A stretch of 64,000 bases of DNA from an uncultured Prevotellaceae bacterium (GTDB lineage: Bacteria > Bacteroidota > Bacteroidia > Bacteroidales > Bacteroidaceae). The notes under the pieces were generated by a model, which was not told the DNA's origin, did no database searches, and was given only the letters and a program-made list of their open reading frames with translations. This document shows, in pieces, positions 1 through 6,478 of this stretch. The position numbers were made by a program, and so were the translations under genes. Each line of letters begins with the position of its first letter. The first letter of the stretch is position 1. The stretch covers positions 1 to 64,000 of the forward strand of contig ONDS01000014.1 of assembly GCA_900316685.1 (NCBI GenBank), read 5' to 3'.

Positions 1-18
1 TAAACACTGCAAACGGAG

Positions 19-83
19 TAATGTCCTCTATCTTCCGCTGCCGAAAAGCGGCTATCTTCATTTATCTTCCTTTATCTTCTAAA
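19..83 (+). repeat. Pyrimidine-rich decamer arm (3' half of a stem-loop element)
   Basis: The stretch opens with TAATGTC and continues with imperfect 10-nt units of the type TTTATCTTCC, interrupted by a short GC hairpin (GCCG/CGGC). The same TAATGTC boundary followed by pyrimidine decamers closes the four-helix-bundle element at 48793. This is therefore probably the right arm of a similar element whose left part lies outside the window. Confidence 0.5.
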
Positions 84-334
84 CATGCGGAAGTTGAATG
101 ACGAAGTTTTTATTTTTATTGTTGAGGCGCCGCCTATCTTATGAAAACAACATTAACAACTTGTCACAACATTGCACACCCTGTAGCAACTATTCAACAT
201 ATTGGCCGCAAACGGCTTATCTTTATGTCTTTCCTAAATCATCCATTGGCTGAACAGTTACCCAGTGCCCATGGCACTATATTAAAAAATGCTAATTATG
301 GAGGAGAATCGTGCTACTATTACGCTATCGTGTG

Positions 335-342
335 TAATTTTG
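335..342 (+). promoter_or_regulatory. TAnnTTTG promoter box upstream of the MATE gene
   Basis: TAATTTTG matches the Bacteroidota -7 consensus TAnnTTTG. It lies about 90 nt before the chosen ATG at 432, which argues that the open frame further upstream (141-431) is leader and not protein. Confidence 0.5.
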
Positions 343-431
343 CAGCCCATTTCAACAATAAGTGTATGCGCGACACTAAAAACACGCGCAATGAACCTAT
401 AAGGGCGAGGAGAACCAAGGATAACAACAAC

Positions 432-1106
432 ATGTGCGACCATTCACTCAAGCGTCAACTGAAGACGCTCACCATACCGGTATTCATTGAGATGGCACTC
501 GTCATGATGATGGGCGCCGTAGACACCGTCATGCTGAGCCGATACAGCGACAACAGCGTGGCGGCAGTAGGCCTCGACAACCAACTCATCTCGTTGGTGT
601 TCCTGGTTTACCAGTTTTTCTCGATGGGGGCGGCCATCCTCTGCGCACAATATCTCGGAGCAGGACTGCGCAAACGGTTTGTCCAGGTGGTGGGCTTGGC
701 CTTGGTGGTCAACCTGTTGCTCGGCTCGGTGCTCATGGCCTTTTCAGGCAAGGGAATACTCAGCGCGTTCACCGACAACCAGGAAATCATCGCCATGGGA
801 TGCTGGGTGCTCGTCATCAACTGCATCTTAGAGATAGGCCGCTCGGCGAACATCTTCGCCGTGGGCACCCTGCGCGCCACGGGCGACGCCATCTATCCAG
901 TGTGTATCGGCATCATCTTCCAATGGTCGGTAGCCGTGGCCCTGAGTTACCTTGTAGGCGTAGAGTTCGGCTATGGTCTGGTGGGTATGTGGGTATGTTT
1001 CGCCCTCGACGAGAACCTGCGCGGAGTGATACTCATGCGTCGCTGGCGCTCAGGAAAATGGAAGACGAAAGGGTTTGTCAAGATAGAAAAAAGTAGATGG
1101 AGTTAA
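432..1106 (+). CDS. Half-length MATE family efflux transporter (internally deleted)
   Basis: Encodes 224 residues against about 440-460 for MATE (multidrug and toxin extrusion) transporters. The first roughly 90 residues match transmembrane helices 1-3 of the N-terminal half (motifs MMMGAVDTVMLSRYSDN, AILCAQYLGAG). The rest matches the last three helices (EIGRSANIFAVGTLRATGD, GMWVCFALDENLRG, RRWRSGKW). The middle six helices are missing and the frame is uninterrupted, so the gene looks like an in-frame deletion between the two pseudo-symmetric halves. The start at 432 is chosen because similarity begins there; the 97 open codons upstream look non-coding. The last codons and stop (W-S-stop) fall inside the repeat arm beginning at 1099. 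Function is doubtful: it could be a decayed transporter or, less likely, a half-transporter that dimerises. Confidence 0.75.
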   Translation: MCDHSLKRQLKTLTIPVFIEMALVMMMGAVDTVMLSRYSDNSVAAVGLDNQLISLVFLVYQFFSMGAAILCAQYLGAGLRKRFVQVVGLALVVNLLLGSVLMAFSGKGILSAFTDNQEIIAMGCWVLVINCILEIGRSANIFAVGTLRATGDAIYPVCIGIIFQWSVAVALSYLVGVEFGYGLVGMWVCFALDENLRGVILMRRWRSGKWKTKGFVKIEKSRWS

Positions 1107-1208
1107 AAGAAGACGGAAGAAGGTAAATGAAGTTAAAAGAAGATAGAAGACGAGTCTCCTGCCTTCGTTATGGGGAAAAGGTATTGTCCTTTACCTCCCT
1201 TTCTCTTC
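1099..1208 (+). repeat. ORF-less stem-loop of decamer repeats
   Basis: A purine-rich arm of five 10-nt units (GGAGTTAAAA, GAAGACGGAA, GAAGGTAAAT and so on) ending in GAC runs from 1099 to 1151. A short loop follows, then a pyrimidine arm TGTCCTTTACC...CTCTTC at 1185-1208. Sixteen of 24 inner positions are complementary. The element fills the space between two convergent genes and supplies the stop codon of the MATE gene. It resembles the arms of the element at 48371-48839 but carries no gene. Confidence 0.5.
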
Positions 1209-1211
1209 GAA

Positions 1212-1985
1212 TCACTCAAATGTCGCCCCGAACCGCTTGAGGTAATCATAATCGGTCACATCGGTGCGAGTGGGCGTGATGGCCACATAGCCATGGGTGA
1301 CGGCCCAGTTGTCGGTATCCTCGGCTTCCGGCTCATCGTTTTTGTATTCACCCACCATCCAGAAATAGTCATAGCCACGGGGATGATGTTCCTTCACACA
1401 CTCGTTGAACCATGTGCCCTTGGCCATACGGCATAGCCGTATGCCACGATAAGAGGGTATGGCAGGACAGTTCACGTTGAGACACACCCCCAGGGGAAGC
1501 CCCTCGCGAAGCACACGCTCCACCACCCTTCTGACAACGGGTCGCATGGGCGAGAAATCGGCGTCGGCCCTGAAGTCGCAGAGCGAGAACGCCACCGAAG
1601 GGATATATTTCATGCAGCCCTCAAGAGCTATGCCCATGGTACCGGAATAATGCACGTTCACCGTGCCGTTCTCGCCATGATTGATGCCTGCCACCACCAT
1701 ATCGGGCCTGCGGTCGACGAAGAACTGGTTGAGCGCCAGCTTCAGGCAGTCGACAGGCGTGCCGTTCGACACCCACACCTCAAGTCCCGGTTCACGATGC
1801 TGCAAACGAAGTGTGAGCGGCGTATGTGCCGAGAAGGCCAAGGCCTGTCCGGAACGAGACCCGTCGGGTGCGCACACCACGAGGTCGGCCATATCGCGCA
1901 ACATATCGACGAGGGAATTGATACCCTTGGCCTGATAGCCATCGTCGTTGGATATAAGAATTAACGGTTTTTCACTTTTCTTCAT
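1212..1985 (-). CDS. surE: 5'/3'-nucleotidase SurE
   Basis: A metal-dependent nucleoside monophosphatase of the SurE family, 257 residues, the normal size. The N-terminus carries the family signature ISNDDG (about residues 11-16), whose two aspartates bind the divalent metal. The second signature is GINHGENGTVNVHYSGTMG, equivalent to the usual SGINxGxN...YSGTVGAA. SurE hydrolyses nucleoside 5'- and 3'-monophosphates in the cytoplasm and is linked to stationary-phase survival. The gene is divergent from parA across a 185-nt spacer holding back-to-back promoter boxes, and convergent with the MATE gene. No anomaly is seen. Confidence 0.95.
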   Translation of the reverse strand: MKKSEKPLILISNDDGYQAKGINSLVDMLRDMADLVVCAPDGSRSGQALAFSAHTPLTLRLQHREPGLEVWVSNGTPVDCLKLALNQFFVDRRPDMVVAGINHGENGTVNVHYSGTMGIALEGCMKYIPSVAFSLCDFRADADFSPMRPVVRRVVERVLREGLPLGVCLNVNCPAIPSYRGIRLCRMAKGTWFNECVKEHHPRGYDYFWMVGEYKNDEPEAEDTDNWAVTHGYVAITPTRTDVTDYDYLKRFGATFE

Positions 1986-2003
1986 ATACTGTCAATTTAA
2001 GTG

Positions 2004-2011
2004 CAAAAATA
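2004..2011 (-). promoter_or_regulatory. TAnnTTTG promoter box for surE
   Basis: On the minus strand TATTTTTG lies 18 nt upstream of the surE start, giving a very short leader. Confidence 0.55.
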
Positions 2012-2064
2012 CGAAAAAAGGTTTAAACGTCTGCCTTCTCCTGTAAAATCTCGCATAAAATATG

Positions 2065-2072
2065 TAACTTTG
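2065..2072 (+). promoter_or_regulatory. TAnnTTTG promoter box for parA
   Basis: TAACTTTG matches the -7 consensus, about 100 nt before the parA start. It probably drives the parA-parB-DUF5683-mltD-rsh run. Confidence 0.55.
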
Positions 2073-2170
2073 CAAACGATTTCCGCATTATAAGATGCGT
2101 TTTCAATAGAATTGCCGCCATTGGGCGGTAGTTGCCATCTATGGCACAACCCTAATTAGCAACAGACCCT

Positions 2171-2944
2171 ATGGGAAAAATCATATCATTAGCCAACCAA
2201 AAAGGCGGGGTGGGAAAGACCACCACCACCATCAACCTGGCCGCCTCGCTGGCCACCCTCGAGAAAAAAGTGCTCGTGGTGGACGGCGACCCACAGGCCA
2301 ACGCATCGAGCGGCTTGGGTGTGGACATACAGGAGGTGGACAATAGCCTGTATGAATGCATCATCGACCATGTCGACGTTCACGATGCCATCTACACCAC
2401 CGATATCGAGTCGCTCGACATCATACCCAGCCACATCGACTTGGTAGGAGCGGAGATTGAGATGCTCAACCTGCCGGCACGCGAGAAAGTCATCAGCCGG
2501 ATGCTCCAGCCCATCAAGGACGACTACGACTATATCCTCATCGACTGTTCGCCGTCGCTCGGTCTCATCACCGTCAACGCCCTCACCGCCGCCGACTCGG
2601 TGATCATCCCCGTACAATGTGAGTATTTCGCCCTTGAGGGTATCAGCAAATTGCTCAACACCATCAAGATCATCAAGAGCAAGCTCAACCCGAAGCTGGA
2701 AATCGAGGGGTTCCTCCTCACCATGTACGACAGCCGTCTGCGGCTGGCCAACCAGATATACGATGAAGTGAAGCGCCATTTCCAGGAATTGGTGTTCAAG
2801 ACCGTCATCCAGCGTAATGTGAAACTGAGTGAGAGTCCCAGCCATGGTCTCCCCGTGATTCTCTACGATGCCGACTCCACAGGCAGCAAGAACCACTTAG
2901 CCTTGGCAAAGGAGATTATCAGTAAGGAAGTTAGGATGAAGTGA
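2171..2944 (+). CDS. parA: Chromosome partitioning ATPase ParA (Soj)
   Basis: A ParA/Soj family Walker ATPase of 257 residues. The deviant Walker A motif KGGVGKTT is at residues 11-18, the A' region VDGDPQANAS follows near 38, and the Walker B-like ILIDCSPSLG is near 123. ParA binds nucleoid DNA in its ATP form and is released by ParB bound at parS, which moves replicated origins apart. The length and lack of an N-terminal HTH fit a chromosomal ParA. parB follows after 85 nt of repeat-rich spacer. No convincing parS palindrome was seen in the window, so the origin is not located here. Confidence 0.95.
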   Translation: MGKIISLANQKGGVGKTTTTINLAASLATLEKKVLVVDGDPQANASSGLGVDIQEVDNSLYECIIDHVDVHDAIYTTDIESLDIIPSHIDLVGAEIEMLNLPAREKVISRMLQPIKDDYDYILIDCSPSLGLITVNALTAADSVIIPVQCEYFALEGISKLLNTIKIIKSKLNPKLEIEGFLLTMYDSRLRLANQIYDEVKRHFQELVFKTVIQRNVKLSESPSHGLPVILYDADSTGSKNHLALAKEIISKEVRMK

Positions 2945-3029
2945 GAGGTGAGAGGTGAGAGAATACCCCACTGACAATTTTTCTTAACTCTTAACTCTTA
3001 ATTCTTAACTCATAACACTCAACAAAAAT
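2945..3029 (+). repeat. Heptamer-repeat intercistronic module (parA-parB)
   Basis: GTGAGAG heptamers directly follow the parA stop. Next comes the linker AATACCCCACTGACAATTTT, then pyrimidine-rich heptamers TTAACTC/TTAATTC up to the parB start. The same three-part order recurs at 9999-10140 and, with a variant linker, at 8780-9011. Confidence 0.6.
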
Positions 3030-3911
3030 ATGGCAAAGAAGAAATTCCATGCATTAGGTCGCGGTCTGGATGCTCTCATCTCGACCGACGACGTGAGCAC
3101 ACAGGGCAGCAGCACCATCAGCGAAGTGCCCATCGACCAGATAGAAGCCAATCCCAACCAACCGCGTCGCGACTTCGACGACGCCTCGTTGCAGGAACTG
3201 GCCAACAGCCTGCGGCAGATAGGCATCATACAGCCTATCACCCTTCGTCAGACAGGCATCGACCGTTACCAGATAGTAGCCGGCGAGCGCCGCTGGCGTG
3301 CCGCCCGCATGGCAGGCATCGACACCATCCCCGCCTATATCCGCACCATCGACGACGAACAGGTGATGGAGATGGCGCTCATCGAGAACATCCAGCGCGA
3401 AGACCTCAACGCGATTGAGATAGCCTTGGCCTACGCCCACCTCTTGGAGAGTGAGGGGATGACCCAGGAAAAGGTGTCGGAGCGCGTGGGCAAGAGCCGT
3501 GTGGCGGTGGCCAATTACCTCCGTCTGCTGAAGTTGCCCGCCCAGGTGCAGATGGCTCTTCAGAAACGAACCATCGACATGGGACATGCCCGTGCGTTGC
3601 TCTCCTTGGACAGCCCTTCGCAGCAGTTGGAGGTGTTCGAGGAACTACAGAAAAACGGCTGGTCAGTGCGCCAGGTGGAGGATGTGGTGAAAAAGCTGAA
3701 AAGCGGCGAAACGCTGCAAATGGGCAAGAAGAAAATCGCCGGCTCGCCCATATCCAAGGAGTTCAGCGTGCTGCGCGACAGCCTGAGCGCCTTCCTCAAC
3801 ACCAAGGTGTCGCTCAGCGTGTCGCCCTCCGGCAAGGGCAAGATCAGCATCCCCTTCTCCAACGAAGAGGAACTTGAGCATATCATGCACGTATTCGACC
3901 AACTGAAATAA
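3030..3911 (+). CDS. parB: ParB/RepB/Spo0J family partition protein
   Basis: A 293-residue ParB, the CTP-dependent DNA clamp that loads at parS sites and stimulates ParA. The N-terminal ParB/Srx domain shows the ANPNQPRRDF box (near residues 42-51) and the nucleotide-binding box GERRWRAARMAG (near 87-98). The HTH follows with EKVSERVGKSRVAVANYLRL (near 151-170), and the C-terminal dimerisation region begins after a basic linker. The gene is co-directional with parA and only 8 nt ahead of the DUF5683 gene. Confidence 0.95.
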   Translation: MAKKKFHALGRGLDALISTDDVSTQGSSTISEVPIDQIEANPNQPRRDFDDASLQELANSLRQIGIIQPITLRQTGIDRYQIVAGERRWRAARMAGIDTIPAYIRTIDDEQVMEMALIENIQREDLNAIEIALAYAHLLESEGMTQEKVSERVGKSRVAVANYLRLLKLPAQVQMALQKRTIDMGHARALLSLDSPSQQLEVFEELQKNGWSVRQVEDVVKKLKSGETLQMGKKKIAGSPISKEFSVLRDSLSAFLNTKVSLSVSPSGKGKISIPFSNEEELEHIMHVFDQLK

Positions 3912-3919
3912 GGATTACG

Positions 3920-4615
3920 GTGAAGGGCATACGTAGTCATATATCAGTCCTGATTGCCATCGTCAGCCTCTCCCTGGGTTGTCTGTCCGTCCATGCCCAA
4001 GTGTCGGACACCCTGACCTTCGTCGACACCGACACCTTAGGCAATGAGCAGTTGGCTTCCATCAAGGGCGAGGCTCCCGAGAAGACCAAGAAAGGACGCG
4101 ACTGGTCCACTTGGCGCCCCGACCCCAAGCGCGCCCTCTGGTTGGCCATCGTCCTGCCCGGAGCCGGACAGATATATAACCGCAAGTATTGGAAACTGCC
4201 CATCGTGTACGGGGGATTCGTGGGATGCATCTATGCCATACGCTGGAACAACATGATGTACCAGGACTATTCGCAGGCCTATCTCGACCTCGTGGACAAC
4301 GACCCCAACACGCAGAGTTACAACCAATTCCTGCACTTGGGAGCCAAGATAGACTCGAAAAACGCGAGTCGTTATGAGCCGATCTTCAAGAAGCGCAAGG
4401 ACTATTACCGTCGCTATCGCGACCTTAGTTTCTTCATCTTGGTGGGCGTATATGCCCTCTCCGTCATCGACGCTTATGTCGATGCCTCTCTCTCCGATTT
4501 CGACATTTCCGACGATTTGTCGATGCATGTGGGTCCAACGGTCATCAGCACCTCGCAGAAGGAACTACCCTTCAAGTCGACAGGAGTAGGTGTACGTTGC
4601 GCCCTGACATTCTAA
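3920..4615 (+). CDS. DUF5683 domain-containing membrane protein
   Basis: A 231-residue protein starting at GTG, 8 nt after parB. An N-terminal signal sequence or anchor (about residues 1-26, ending VHAQ) is followed by the DUF5683 core: WLAIVLPGAGQIYNRKYWK, a hydrophobic hairpin, and a second membrane helix (SFFILVGVYALSVIDAYV, near 171-188). The family is common in Bacteroidota, and by established gene order it sits between parB and a membrane-bound lytic transglycosylase. The biochemical role is unknown. The context suggests an envelope function co-expressed with chromosome partitioning, which is inference only. Confidence 0.85.
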   Translation: MKGIRSHISVLIAIVSLSLGCLSVHAQVSDTLTFVDTDTLGNEQLASIKGEAPEKTKKGRDWSTWRPDPKRALWLAIVLPGAGQIYNRKYWKLPIVYGGFVGCIYAIRWNNMMYQDYSQAYLDLVDNDPNTQSYNQFLHLGAKIDSKNASRYEPIFKKRKDYYRRYRDLSFFILVGVYALSVIDAYVDASLSDFDISDDLSMHVGPTVISTSQKELPFKSTGVGVRCALTF

Positions 4616-4678
4616 AGGTCTTGTCACAAGGGCTTGACCATCAAACAAAAAGAAACCCCAAAAAAAGAAAAGAAAGTA

Positions 4679-6451
4679 ATGAGTAAGAGATTCAGCACAT
4701 TGTTATTAGGCATCATTTTAGGTAGCACCTGTTCTACTTACGCTCAGATTTACGAAGACGATTCAGAGATTGAGTTCACCGATGAACGTGGCCGTCATGA
4801 GAAGATAGAGTATCCGCCATCGATGAACCCAATGTACAATGAGTTGGACAGTCTGCTTGCCACCTATCATGCCATGACCTACCTGAGCATGAGCAACGAC
4901 TGCGAACCCGCCTCATCAAGTCCACAATACGACCGCGAGGTATACATCGACCGTCTGCAGCGCATGAGCACGGTGATCGAGATGCCCTACAACGACATCG
5001 TGCGCCGGTTCATCGACCGCTACGCCATACGCCTGCGCCGCCAGGTGAGTGCCATGTTGGGAGCCGCCAATTTCTACATGCCCATTTTCGAGGAAGCCCT
5101 TGAGTCGTACGGTGTGCCCCTGGAACTGAAGTACCTGCCCGTGATAGAGTCGGCCCTCAATCCCAAAGCCGTATCACGCGCCGGCGCCACCGGACTGTGG
5201 CAGTTCATGCTGGCCACAGGCAAGCAGTATGGACTGCGTGTGAACTCGCTGGTCGACGACCGTCGCGACCCCATCCGCGCCTCTTATGCCGCCGCCCGTT
5301 ACCTGCGCGACCTGAACCGCATCTTCGGCGACTGGACCTTGGCCTTGGCCGCCTATAACTGCGGTCCCGAGAACGTGAACCGCGCCATCCGCCGCAGCGG
5401 TGGCAGTCGCGACTACTGGCGCATCTACCCCTACCTGCCAGCCGAGACCCGAGGCTATGTGCCGGCCTTCATCGCCGCCAATTATATCATGACCTATTAT
5501 TGCGATCATAATATCTGTCCGATGAGTGCCGTGTTGCCGGAAAAGACCGACACCATCATGGTGACGCGCGACTTGAACATGCGGCAAATCACACAGTTCT
5601 GCGATATCGACATCAACCTGCTCAGGGAGCTGAACCCACAGTATCGCCGCGACATCATCAACGGAGCCAGCGAACCCGCCATCCTGAGGATGCCCATCGC
5701 CTCGTGTAACAAGTTCGCCGAGAACGAGCAAGCCATCTACAACTACCACCGCAGCAGCTACCTCACCCACCGTCCCGAGGTGGAGGTGAGCGAGAGCCGC
5801 TCCAGTGCGTCGAGCAGCCGGCGTTCCTATCGCAGCGAGAGCACGGAGCAGCGCAGCAGTAGCAGCGAACGCTCCAGCTCAAGTTATGGAAGTAGTAGCG
5901 GCAGTAGCGGAGAGAGTTATTCGCGCGGCCGACACAGTCGTAGTAGCCGATACGGCCGTTATCATAGCGAGAGCTCCGGTCGTTACTCGCGTGGTGAGTC
6001 TTCCTCGTCGCGCCATAGCAGTCGCCACTCCGAACCAGCCGCCACGTCGAAGAGCGGCAAGGGAGCCAAACAGCAGGCAGCCGAGCCCGCCACCTCGAAG
6101 AGCGGCAAGGGAGCCAAGCATCAGGCAGCCGAACCCGCCACCTCGAAGAAGGGAGGCAAGGGAGCCAAGCAGCAGGCAGCCGAACCCGCCACCTCGAAGA
6201 AGGGAGGCAAGGGAGCCAAGCAGCAGGCAGCCGAACCCGCCACCTCGAAGAAGGGAGGCAAGGGAACCAAGCAGCAGGCAGCCGAACCCGCCACCAAGTC
6301 AAAGGGCAAGGGCAAGCAACAGGCAGCAGCACCCGCCACCTCGAAGAGCAGCAAGGGAGGTAAGCAGCAGGCTGCACCTGCATCTTCCTCCAAGAGCAGC
6401 AAAGGCAGTGCCAGCAAGTCGTCGGGCAGCAAAGGCAAGAGCAAGAAATAA
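4679..6451 (+). CDS. mltD: Lytic transglycosylase (MltD-like) with long low-complexity tail
   Basis: A secreted or periplasmic murein lytic transglycosylase that cleaves the MurNAc-GlcNAc bond to give anhydro-muropeptides. The start at 4679 gives a clean signal peptide (MSKRFSTLLLGIILG...TYAQ); an upstream TTG would add a charged leader with no signal character. The SLT domain spans about residues 120-300, with the catalytic glutamate E157 in PVIESALNP and the motifs AGATGLWQFM and ALAAYNCGPENV. A LysM-like segment (ITQFCDIDINLLRELNP) follows near 300-345. From about residue 370 the protein is a serine/arginine tract, and then 16-17-residue repeats of type EPATSKKGGKGAKQQAA. The basic tail is unusual for MltD proteins and may bind wall polymers or the cell surface. 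It lies between the DUF5683 gene and rsh. Confidence 0.9.
   Translation: MSKRFSTLLLGIILGSTCSTYAQIYEDDSEIEFTDERGRHEKIEYPPSMNPMYNELDSLLATYHAMTYLSMSNDCEPASSSPQYDREVYIDRLQRMSTVIEMPYNDIVRRFIDRYAIRLRRQVSAMLGAANFYMPIFEEALESYGVPLELKYLPVIESALNPKAVSRAGATGLWQFMLATGKQYGLRVNSLVDDRRDPIRASYAAARYLRDLNRIFGDWTLALAAYNCGPENVNRAIRRSGGSRDYWRIYPYLPAETRGYVPAFIAANYIMTYYCDHNICPMSAVLPEKTDTIMVTRDLNMRQITQFCDIDINLLRELNPQYRRDIINGASEPAILRMPIASCNKFAENEQAIYNYHRSSYLTHRPEVEVSESRSSASSSRRSYRSESTEQRSSSSERSSSSYGSSSGSSGESYSRGRHSRSSRYGRYHSESSGRYSRGESSSSRHSSRHSEPAATSKSGKGAKQQAAEPATSKSGKGAKHQAAEPATSKKGGKGAKQQAAEPATSKKGGKGAKQQAAEPATSKKGGKGTKQQAAEPATKSKGKGKQQAAAPATSKSSKGGKQQAAPASSSKSSKGSASKSSGSKGKSKK
6032..6385 (+). repeat. In-frame 48/51-bp repeats in the transglycosylase tail
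   Basis: About six or seven imperfect copies encode EPATSK(K/S)GGKGAKQQAA. Copies three to five are almost identical at DNA level, pointing to recent slippage or unequal exchange. Lys, Ala and Gln dominate. Confidence 0.85.
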
Positions 6452-6478
6452 GCACACCATATCCCAGACCTTCCATCC

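Noticed and set aside
141-431. 97 open codons in frame upstream of the MATE start
   Set aside because: No similarity, a promoter box lies inside, and MATE similarity begins right at 432.
2041-2170. parS or replication origin near parA
   Set aside because: No palindrome of the GTTNCACGTGNAAC type and no DnaA-box cluster was seen near parAB or elsewhere in the window.
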